Assembly: GCF_964204645.1 (NCBI RefSeq)
Contig: NC_134029.1
Coordinates: 3,171,001-3,235,000, forward strand
Direction: 5' to 3'
DNA length: 64,000 nt
DNA from: Tubulanus polymorphus
Taxonomy: Eukaryota; Nemertea; Palaeonemertea; Tubulaniformes; Tubulanidae
Position 1 is the first letter of the stretch; each line of letters starts with the position of its first letter. The position numbers and the translations under genes were made by a program. Of the stretch, positions 1 through 12,307 are shown piece by piece. The notes under the pieces are model-generated. The model saw only the letters and a list, made by a program, of their open reading frames with translations. It made no database searches and had not been told where the DNA came from.

Positions 1-986
1 CTTCATATTTCCGTCTTAAATTTTGATTTAATCATTCCTATAAAAATTCTTCGTATTTCCCATTGTTTGAATTCTACAATTCAACAAACTTTCATTCTTA
101 TCTAATGTTTTCTTTGCAGTCAGTCCTTCAACAACTTCATAAACTCAAACAATAGAAAAATCCTTATTTTTTCCTTGTTTCATTCGAAAACACCTGTAGT
201 TTTTTCCTCTATTTTCACACTCATGCTTCCATTTCTTTCTTGAAAGAAATCAGTGTTCTAAGTAATTGAAAACAGACCAAACCAGAAAATATCGTGAATA
301 CACTAAATTATTCATCAATATCACTAAAAACTTCCGCAATTTTGAAATTAAATCAGTTATCTTTCAAATATTCAACAGTAAATTAGTTAAATTAACCCAG
401 TTCTAGTGATCTAAAATATCAGCACATTTTTAAGGGATCTCAAGCGAACCCCTGATCTCATTGTCAGTAATCCATTTGTGGAATTGTATGTAAATTCTGA
501 TAAACTGCTCTTGAGTCGTTCAAAATGCTGCCTTCAGAGACCAGTTTCATACGAAGCAGCGATAAATTATCTTAATCTGAATATTCTGAGCAGCTGAGAC
601 CAGTTACAGCAAACATCATTCATTGATGAACAGTTAAGCCACAAGTAATCACCCAGATATTTGCTAGTCGATCTGTATTAAAGCTGAAGGCTTACTGGAG
701 AAGCCACAAAAATCATTTTTCCCCTGTACTCACAGCATTGAGCCGCGCCAAACATCCAAACCAAATAAGTCTCAAGTCCACATCCATATCTTAGACTCCA
801 CTAGAATAACAATCTCTAGATGGCGCTTTTGGCAATTATTCTACGGTATGGCTCAGACAGGGTTAACATTTTGCATTCAAAAAAGAGTAGTCTTTAATTA
901 GAAAACAACTTACGGGTGAAAATGAAATTAAAAACATCTCAGACAACGGGACGACAATGACAGGGAGAAGCCTTAATCAATACAAG
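1..986. other. AT-rich stretch without a recognisable gene
   Basis: I see no coding exon, RNA gene or structured repeat that I can support here. A GT donor-like site on the minus strand at about 906 lacks a convincing acceptor and reading frame upstream of it. Confidence 0.5.
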
Positions 987-1560
987 ATCTCAGCTCTACT
1001 GATCGGGCATCGGAATTCATCTAAATGAGAAGTCATCTCAGCTCTACTGATCGGGTATCGGACTTCATCTAAATGAGAAGTCATCTCAGCTCTACTGATC
1101 GGGTATCGGACTTCGTCTAAATGAGAAGTCATCTCAGCTCTACTGATCGGGTATCCGACTTCGTCTAAATGAGAAGTCATCTCAGCTCTACTGATCGGGT
1201 ATCGGACTTCGTCTAAATGAGAAGTCATCTCAGCTCTACTGATCGGGTATCGGACTTCGTCCAAATGAGAAGTCATCTCAGCTCTACTGATCGGGTATCG
1301 GACTTCGTCTAAATGAGAAATCATCTCAGCTCTACTGCAGTGTCTCGGACCTCATCTAAACAAGAAGTCACGTTGACTACTGCAACATACCAGAATTCAT
1401 CCAAGTGAGAAGTCATCCAGACTCTACTTCCATATACTAGACTTTATCTAACCGCGACCTTACAGCGACATACCGAACATCATCTAAAGAGAAGTCACCG
1501 TGACTCTAGAGAGGCATATCGGACTACATCTAGTCGAGAAGTCGTCGTGACTCTACGGCT
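987..1560. repeat. 48-bp minisatellite
   Basis: A 48-bp unit starting ATCTCAGCTCTACTGATCGG begins at 987, 1035, 1083, 1131, 1179, 1227 and 1275, with a diverged copy at 1323. Increasingly degraded copies run to about 1560, recognisable by the recurring 'gagaagtca' and 'catcta' blocks. The central copies differ by only one or a few bases. Because 48 is a multiple of three, the minus strand stays open as a 16-residue repeat. There is no splice or start context that makes me call it coding. Confidence 0.9.
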
Positions 1561-2513
1561 AAGGTTTTTATCCGATATGATAGATGTGAGTAATTGGTGA
1601 ATATGCGGCTTTGGTCGTCGTAACAATCGATAACAATGTCGTCGTCGTCGCGTGACAGAACAAAACAAAGCGTGGATTACGATCGCACACGCTCCACCTC
1701 TACGTACCGTGTACCATCGATCCACACTCAACAACAATAGACACAGTTAAATTCAAACGAAACGTCGGCGGATGATTTATATACGATGTTTGATATATCG
1801 GGTAAATGGATCGCCAGTCGATACTTTCATTAATTATCAGGTTTCTAGATATTACGCGTTCTAAACGCATAACATGCCTTTAAAACATAGAATTTATATA
1901 ATCTTTCTCGTGAATCTAATCATACAATGTATCTTCGATGAATTCTAGTTAACCTACCGAGGAGTAGCCTACTACTTCATTTTACCTTCAATGAAAAGTA
2001 ATAGAAACTCTTCGCAGAGTGAATAACCTCGTTGTATAGATATAGGCTCGGTAGGAATCTAGGGATTATGATGATGTAAAGAGTGACTGTATGTAAACCG
2101 ACGATGTGATCGCTATAGTTTTCATACATACATACATATGTTAAGCTATACTCGATAACTCATTCAGTCTATTGATTCATGCTTAAAAAAGCGAAAACGA
2201 AGTGTATTTTTGAATTGATCGATATCTCTCTCTCTCTCTATCTCTTTCTCTGTGTTAAGCAGGTGGTTTTACTATGGATATTCAGCAAGGCAGCTGTATT
2301 GATGATATACAGAGAGAGAAATATTTCACTAATCCATTCATTAATCCTTGCACTAATCCCCTCCACTTTGTCTATATCAACTATTACAAGAATTTCTGCC
2401 AATTCCAAACGAACTTAGTCACCTAACAGAACAAATGTAAATCAATGTCCAAGGCTGGTGGTCCCATTCAGGATTGAACACCATAATGTCTGACGATGAT
2501 ACACAAAGGTTAA

Positions 2514-2553
2514 CCTACGAGCAGTCATCTGAACTGGGATGATTGCTCGTAGG
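2514..2553. other. Near-perfect 40-nt hairpin
   Basis: The arms CCTACGAGCAGTCATC and GATGATTGCTCGTAGG are complementary over 16 positions with one G:T pair and an 8-nt loop. The flanks (gttaa / gtaaac) extend the pairing weakly. Function is unknown; it could be the remnant of a small inverted-repeat transposon. Confidence 0.6.
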
Positions 2554-2870
2554 GTAAACTACAGTTTGCAGCTGTTTATATGTTGCATTACCAGCTTGCA
2601 TCACATCTGATTACTTGATTAGTCTCAATGATCTGGAGTATATATATATATTTCATGATTTCGTTGTTACTTGAGTATTCCTGAAGAAGTCTATTAGGAT
2701 GTGATTGAAATTTTGAATATTAATTAGAGGAAACTTTTCAGACTTGATTTTCTTACGTATCGTGGGATTTCATCTTATACTGAAGGTTGTTTGGAATCCA
2801 GAATTGCACTCTGACAGTGGCTCACGCTTTTGATAATGGTCAACTCATAACTTGGTTATGAATTTGATGG

Positions 2871-2871
<1 letters not shown>

Positions 2872-2913
<42 letters not shown>

Positions 2914-2922
2914 GCTGCTGCG
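2872..2922. repeat. (CTG)n triplet repeat
   Basis: About 17 CTG units with one CTA and one CGG interruption. On the minus strand the CAG frame is broken by a TAG. No usable donor follows, so I do not call it a polyglutamine exon. Confidence 0.85.
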
Positions 2923-4460
2923 GCTGCCACGGTGGAAATAACTCATTGATATTCATAACGCAACCAGTATCACTCAGACATACACATGTAGACAATTATG
3001 AGTCCCTGAAGAAAATCTATAATGATGAGAACGACCAAAGACCTGCTCATTAACGAGCCACGGAAATCATTCATTTCCACCAGAAAACTGCAGTCAGTAA
3101 AGAAACTAACTCTTCTAAGATGAATTAATTCAGAGTACTGCCAATGCTATTGTGGCAATTGAGGATTCCACTTATGGCAAGCAAGGATCCACCAGGTGTC
3201 ACTAGACTCAATTTCTAAACTCAATTTCTAAAATTCAAAATCAATTATTCATGAAAACTATAGCAATCACTGAATAATGAAGGTTCTGCGAAGATATATC
3301 AATGAAGAAGCCTAAAAGTTCACTTCCAAGTAGGAAGATGATAAAATAATTTTGACAACATAAGACTGAGTACTCGTCACGCTATCTGGTGGCATAGCTG
3401 CTGATAGAGTTCCCCACTATCGGATTGAAAAACGCGATAAATATTCGCGACGACGAAGATTGATCCTAGAAAGATTTCTAATACAACTGTTACATCTCCC
3501 ACAGAAGCGTGCCACGCGTGAGACCAAATACGCAGACAGTTCCGGCGCACGACTGAAAAATGCTTTTTCGGCGTTTCGTGCCACGCTCACGATCAACGAA
3601 ATAAGAAAAGAAGGAGGGTCATAATAACGCGAGCAACATACCCGGGAAATTTCAGTCACAGCCTACTAAAAGCTGCCATTGTGAAATCGAGCCGAGCGCT
3701 GTCATTCATCAGTTTAAATCTAACAGCTCTTATTAATTATGAATCGATTTCATTGAATTCGAACGGAGAGAGAGGCATAAAATCGTATCCAGCAATTATA
3801 GAATGACAAAATAGTCGGCACTAATCATAAATGAAACTCAGAGAACCCTGTCCGTTTAGTAGTTCATTGAGGACAGCAGACAGCTAGTCATTCCGCATAA
3901 TTTATCTTCCATTAATATGGACGTGTGTCCTTTATTTGTTGATTGTTTCTTGGCCTAGGATGACCCTATACAACATATCGTATCTTATTAGCTTCGAATA
4001 ACATCGATTACTACGATAACACTGACCGCCCTCACTTGTCAAAACCCACACACGAAATATAGTCATGATTAGTAAACGCTCGTATTATTGACTAGAACTA
4101 AATGATTTCATAATACAAGATTCCTCCGTGGCGGCCATGTTTAATTAAAATCAAAACTGAAGTCAGCTTATCGCATTAGATCATATAAAGCGATTTCAGT
4201 TTTCAACTATAAACACGTCGAAGTATCAAACAATCCGACAATTGATAAGATTCTATACTTATTGTAATTGTGGGATTATTCTAGACTGAGAATATATCAG
4301 TCAGTCTGTCCGTCACATACTGCAGGATTAGTTAGTATATCGAGGGCGTACTTAAACCGCACTATTCCTCCCCGGACCTCAATCAGTCGAAATAAGGAAT
4401 GATTAGCACTTAATGAACAGGCTCCAATATCTCTAAACATCCAAACATAATTACTAATTG

Positions 4461-6754
<2,294 letters not shown>

Positions 6755-7050
6755 TTAACCCTTTCAGTGCTGACTAATTAATACCCTATAGTGCTGGAGA
6801 AAATTTGAAAATTCTAAAAAATTCCACCCTAGTGTGTTGAACAATGGGAATACCACTATAGTGCGTCTACACCGCAGTGCGGTGTATCGTTAGTTACTAG
6901 TATTTTACTATGTTTGACACTTGCTGCCATTTTTCAATAGAGATAATTACAAATTACTAATTACATCAATACACTGCAGTGCGGTGTACTAGCAAAATCC
7001 ATCACTGATTTATACACCGCACTGCGGTGTAGACGCACTGAAAGGGTTAA
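6755..7050. mobile_element. TTAA-flanked MITE, copy 1 (piggyBac-like)
   Basis: A 296-bp unit bounded by TTAA on both sides. Perfect terminal inverted repeats (CCCTTTCAGTGC / GCACTGAAAGGG) lie directly inside the TTAA. The interior carries several short palindromes of the type ACACCGCAGTGCGGTGT and has no coding capacity. TTAA target sites and CCC-starting ends are established hallmarks of the piggyBac superfamily, so I infer a non-autonomous piggyBac-type element. Near-identical copies are at 8175-8470 and 40453-40748. Confidence 0.85.
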
Positions 7051-8174
7051 GAGAAGAGCATATATTCACTTATCAACAGAGGCAGATCTACGGTTTGATT
7101 CAGGGAAGGAACACCCCAAAAAATTGAATTTGACATTTTTTAGGCATCAGTTTTTAATTTTGCCATAAAACATATTGTCAACTTGACATTTTTAGGGGAG
7201 GGGGATCTGTCCCTGCATAAAATGGAAGACTAGATATGGCTGAGATTTCATATCTACTGATCAATGTACTCTACAAACAATTGCTCAAGGCTGTACTTAA
7301 CTTCGGGGACTTTTTATTCTAAAGGAAAGTCAAATATTTCAAATGAATGAGCGTTGAACTCAAACAAGGACAGGCAAAGGTCTAATAACCACAGTTCGGT
7401 CTGGTGATTATATTCAAGGTACAATGTGACAGAATATGAGTACTCATTATGACAATAGTAGAAGCCAATGATCATTGCGTTCAGTCTACGCAGTACATTC
7501 AGCTTTACATTGATCACTCATACGCCGGCTTAGTGATTGCTTTACAAAACAAAAGGAAGCAAAACGAAGTCTTCAATTTCCTGTCGCGGATCAAGTCAAA
7601 GTCGAACGTGACAACGCGCTGTGTTTGAGATTATATCGCTGTATAATACTAAACTAATCAATAAAACGCACGACGCTTCATCAATAACACTTTCAAATCG
7701 TGCGTTTCATCATCATTCGATCGGATAAATGTTCGATAGGTTTTCAGGTACTTCTGAAGGAGATTGTTATGCAATAGGGACATAATTGAAAATATTTTAA
7801 AAAAAATTAATGGCCTAGGAATAAAAATGATTCAGTAAGAGATATATAGACAGGGCATAAAAACACGCGAGCATATTCCTCACCACCCCCCCCCCCCTTG
7901 TCTGCGTCGATTATATGCACCAATAAATTCATACCCCCGATTACGAATGAGCACATGTAATCAATATGCCGCTTACGGCAGCCATTTTAACAAATCACAT
8001 CACATCAATAATGCACGCTATTGGTTTATAAAATTCTAGCGCTTGACAGACAGACAGATCACGATTGATAATCCGCCAAAAATATCTAACATGTTTTATA
8101 CGAGCATCCAAAGAACTGTTGCCGCAAAGTCTCAAATCTATCGGGGTGAAAAAATATGCTCATTCGCCCTTAGC
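7051..8174. other. Inter-MITE spacer with candidate start-codon/donor motif
   Basis: Mostly non-coding. On the minus strand at 7985-7977 there is a good start context, AAAATGGCTGCC, followed at once by a consensus donor (gtaagc), which would make a short first coding exon. No later exon could be linked to it. A C9 homopolymer is at about 7885. Confidence 0.35.
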
Positions 8175-8470
8175 TTAACCCTTTCAGTGCTGACAAATCA
8201 ATACCCTATAGTGCTGGAGATAATTTGAAAATTTTGAAAAATTCCACCCTAGTGTGTTGAATAACGGGAATGCCACCATAGTGCGTCTACACCGCGGTGC
8301 GGTATATCGTTAGTTACTAATATTTCACTATGTTTGACAGGTGCTGCCATCTTTCAATAGAGATAAAAACTAATTACTAATCATATCAATACACCGCAGT
8401 GCGGTGTACTAGCAAAATCCATCACCGATTCATACACCGCACTACGGTGTAGACGCACTGAAAGGGTTAA
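8175..8470. mobile_element. TTAA-flanked MITE, copy 2
   Basis: Same 296-bp length, TTAA flanks and terminal inverted repeats as the copy at 6755-7050, in the same orientation and only 1.1 kb away. It has scattered substitutions relative to the other two full-length copies (for example 'gataac' versus 'caatgg' in the left half). No coding capacity. Confidence 0.85.
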
Positions 8471-8825
8471 GTAAAGTACGTCTGACAGTTTTCTAGTGAG
8501 AACGGTCGAATGAACAAACAACATTAGCAGCCATATCAGAATGCTGAACATGAATAGTTGGCTATTATTGTTTAGAGTTGTTGTCACTTAGCAAACGAAC
8601 ATTACGTTAATGCTTTTGCCGGTTCGGTCGGCTGTTTTATATAAAGATTACCTTCGGAGCTGGAAATGAGAACTTGGATTCATCTTTACGCGGAGTATTT
8701 ATAGCAGTCAACGGAGGATTCACTTTCATCTCCTAAAAATAGACAACGAAACAGCTTTAGATTTCCGCTATTAAACATCACTACATTCCTTTAAAATCAT
8801 ATAAATACTAATTGTTACTGGTCTG

Positions 8826-8921
8826 GTGCACCATTTAACCGATACACCAAAGTGGCGCACTATTCATCTGATACACCATAGTGGTGCACCATTCACCTGA
8901 TACATCGTAGTGGTGTACCAT
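8826..8921. repeat. 29-bp tandem repeat, about 3.3 copies
   Basis: Units of the form GTGCACCATTCACCTGATAC plus nine more bases start at 8826, 8855, 8884 and 8913, with point differences between copies. Non-coding. Confidence 0.8.
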
Positions 8922-10072
8922 AAAACAACTTTGATTTGCAGAGGGCACCATAATTTCCCTTTTCAGCGGCACCCGACGGTTGGTGCACCAATATACCACC
9001 TCGATCCAGCGTGTGGCACATTAATATGCAACAATGAGCAGCGCCGGTGGTGACACATCACCACTAGCATACAGACAATTAGATTCACACCGTTGAATTG
9101 AATTCCTGTGTGACAGTAAATTAGAAACTACAGTCAATGACAGTAATTCAGTTATTCGCGCGTGTTTTTTAAATACCGAGAACTAAGAAGATCGTGGTTA
9201 GAATTAATACTACAGGCAAAAAAAACCAGCTGTGTTCATTCTTCCAAACACATCTAATCGAACCCGACACACGGAATACCAGGCCCTACAGCCTCGGAAA
9301 ACTGCTATCAGTAACCAATTGCATTTTTTCAGAAGCATTCCAATGAAAAAGTTCCAGTTAATCATTCAGCAACAGTATTGACCCTCAGCAATATCTGTAA
9401 CATTTCAGTACGTATCAAACAATTGAAATTAATATCAGTAACAAAATAGTGATAATTAGGAATGGTTGGCAAATTCTCTATGATATTCAACACTTATTTC
9501 TCAACCTAAGATGAACAGAACAATTATTTTGGTAGTTTAAATGATAATTGCATAATGTCTCGCTGTTATTGAACGCCTACTGAAAGTCGTAGGAGGCAGT
9601 GATAAGAGTGGGCTGGCCGACCGAACGACCGTCCTGAAATGACGCATGAACACCCTTCAGTTGAGCTTTGTGTTGAGATAATGTGCGTAAACATCATCGA
9701 CGGAATTTCTGATTCTCCCTGATGACGATAAACATGATCAGTGACACGCATGCACGCTACTGCTGCGAGCACAAATATCTCTATCATGTATCTCAAACGA
9801 GAGCCTAATCAAAGCAATCGCCTCAATTGTCTCAACATTTTTGCTAATTCCTAGTTCATTACAATGTCTATACGACGCTGACCATATTAGGCAATATATC
9901 TACCACTGCTAATTTGCATAATGAGATAATTAATTCGATATCGATCAGGTGCAACTCGATTGTCAGACAAAATTTGACTAAACGGTCACCGCAATTCCTG
10001 CTCATATATATCACTGTTCATTAATAGTCATCTTCACGAATACCATTAGGACAGTAGAAACGTCTAAATATA

Positions 10073-10334
10073 CAGTGGCCACTTTCAATAGACTAGCCCC
10101 CCCCCCAACTCCCCGCCATTTTCCCTGACTCCATCTGCTAAGAAACAATGAACACAGTTAAATACCTACCGTTAAGACATACACAGAAACTGTTTGATTT
10201 TACTTGCGATCTAGCAATTTCATCAAATTTCCCTGACTTTTTACAAGTGCCCAGACTATAATAATTCCCTGACTTTTTTGGAGAAAGGAAAATTCCCCGA
10301 CTTATCCCTGATTCCCAGGTAAGTGGCCATACTG
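10073..10334. mobile_element. Short inverted-repeat element with TGGCCACTT ends
   Basis: It begins CAGTGGCCACTTTC and ends AAGTGGCCATACTG, so the ends are imperfect inverted repeats. The interior repeats the phrases 'ccctgactt' and 'cccgactt'. Related segments occur at about 34391-34575 and 60931-61032. The TGGCC-type ends recall hAT-like MITEs, but no target duplication was established. Confidence 0.5.
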
Positions 10335-11267
10335 ATAAGCCATACCTCGAGGAAACTTTTCGGACTAGTTTTTCTTCTATAATGCGGCATTCAATGATAT
10401 ATCGTAACAACAACATGTATGGATACAGTTTTCATCAATGGTTATCACTAATAGTATTTATGAAAACCGATGTCTGGGCAGCGAGGTGAAAATCTTCATT
10501 AGGAAATAAAACTAACCGGTCTAGTCGAGACGAGACGAGACGAGATGACGGGTGCCGGCAACGGCTACCGTTAATTGTAACTAGACGGCAATTCCAATGG
10601 TTTCCATAGCAACGAAAAGAGCACAAGACATTATTGGTAATGACAGGCGCGCACGCGTTTTTACGCAAAGTAGTAATATATTAATACGCGGCGGCAGCCG
10701 AAATAACGATTACGATGTAACGCGATTCCCCCCCCCCCCTGAAACTCTGTGATAATCCCTGACAATTATCTGTCAAAAACATTCATTCATTGCGAATAGT
10801 TTAAAAACGCCCCCCTCCCCCAAGTCAGAGAATTGTCGAGTGCAGTCGGAGTTTCTTAATTACATTTCGAAACTAACCTTTCACATTCAAAACAAAACTA
10901 GAGCTATTAATAGCAAAACTGTTACGCGATATATCATAACAATTATATGCTCTGATGAAAGTGACATTTAATTTAAAAGTTATTTTTAGAATTTAGGGAA
11001 GGATGTTATTCGGTATGCTGAGCGTAAACAATGACTTGTTGATAAGATCACGAGTTCTTGAAAGGCTAAGAAAAAGATAATTCAAATGAAATCCCGCAAT
11101 CAAAGACTAAAAATTCAGATTCAGCTTCATATATCAGTATTAATTTGAATCCCGGGGTGAACTGTGTTAAGCCCTGTGTAAACCTTTTATAGTTATTTCA
11201 AAATCTAGATGTCAAAATCAACCCCGTATTTCCCTTGCAGCAGGTATGGTGGATTTGTAAGGAAAAT

Positions 11268-11297
11268 CAAATCAAATCAAATCAAATCAAATCAAAT
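11268..11297. repeat. (AAATC)n pentamer repeat
   Basis: About six tandem AAATC units, the last one degrading into 'aattcaatc'. Confidence 0.85.
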
Positions 11298-12307
11298 TCA
11301 ATCGCTTAAAGAAAAGGGGCACTATCAATTCCAGCCGACCACTCAATAAAACCAGTCCCAAAATTGAATCGAGACTAACATTTCAGTAGATCCCTAAACA
11401 TCGGCGATGGCTGTGCGCAAAACATTGTTATCTTGATTCCAATGTCAGAACCTTTAGTCTTCGATCGTGAAATTTTGCTTCAATGATTTCAGAATTATTC
11501 ACTCTTTTCCCCCGTTTCATAACATTTCCAAAAAATCGTAATCGTTTCCATTATAAAAACAGCACGCGGATTTACGAGGGCACGAAATTAACGCGCAGAT
11601 CGCTGCGAATAATTTTTTTTTATTATCAATCGATATCCGGTGGATGATATATAATCTGAGCGGATGTAATGAGGACCGCTTCTCGAGCAAAGTCAAGCGT
11701 ACTTAATACATAATCGATAGTCGCCTGACCGCACGCAGATATAAATACATGACGACAGCTTACACACACACACACACACACAGAAAAACATTACAATAAC
11801 AATTGATTCATCGAATATTCCTGAAGCTATATAACCAATAACTTATCAATCTAATCCTCTTGTCTCCGGAAAATCTTCTCAAAATGAAACGTTTATTTCC
11901 CTTAGTTCAAAATCTATGAATTCTAATTTCAGAATAAATGATTTTTTTTTCATATATTAAAAAAAAATTTTCAGATTACTGTGAAAGGATACTAAAGCTT
12001 GTTTCGAACATTTTATTTGAAAAAAAATTTTTTCTTAAACTGAAAAATTTTCTACAATTTACAATAAAAACAAGGAAATTTTTTTTTACAATATTTACGG
12101 AATTCTACTAATGGTTTATTAAGTGGTAGATCTTTTCTCAATCTGAGAAACGTTTAAGTCATGGTTTCAAACGACCGACTAAATTGTGCGCGGAAAATAC
12201 CTGAAAACATGGCAGACGAATTAGTTTAACCAGGGAAGTGTAATGAGATTACGCGTCCCTAGTTTAACGTTCGCGCCGAACTTGATCGCACGCGGGCGCA
12301 CACTTAC

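Larger units (their letters stand above)
8922..12307. other. Non-coding region with dispersed repeats
   Basis: No exon supported. It contains an inverted-repeat element at 10073-10334, an AAATC pentamer run near 11268-11297, a (CA)n run near 11763-11782 and poly-C runs near 10089 and 10730. It may be intron of the AF4/FMR2-family gene, whose 3' exons were not found. Confidence 0.45.

Noticed and set aside
895-960. Minus-strand donor at about 906 as a terminal exon of an unknown gene
   Set aside because: No supported acceptor with open frame and homology upstream of it.
977-1324. 115-codon minus-strand frame with 16-residue repeats
   Set aside because: Explained by a 48-bp minisatellite; degraded copies continue outside the frame and no start or splice context supports coding.
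2872-2922. CAG repeat as a polyglutamine exon
   Set aside because: The CAG frame contains a TAG and there is no donor nearby.
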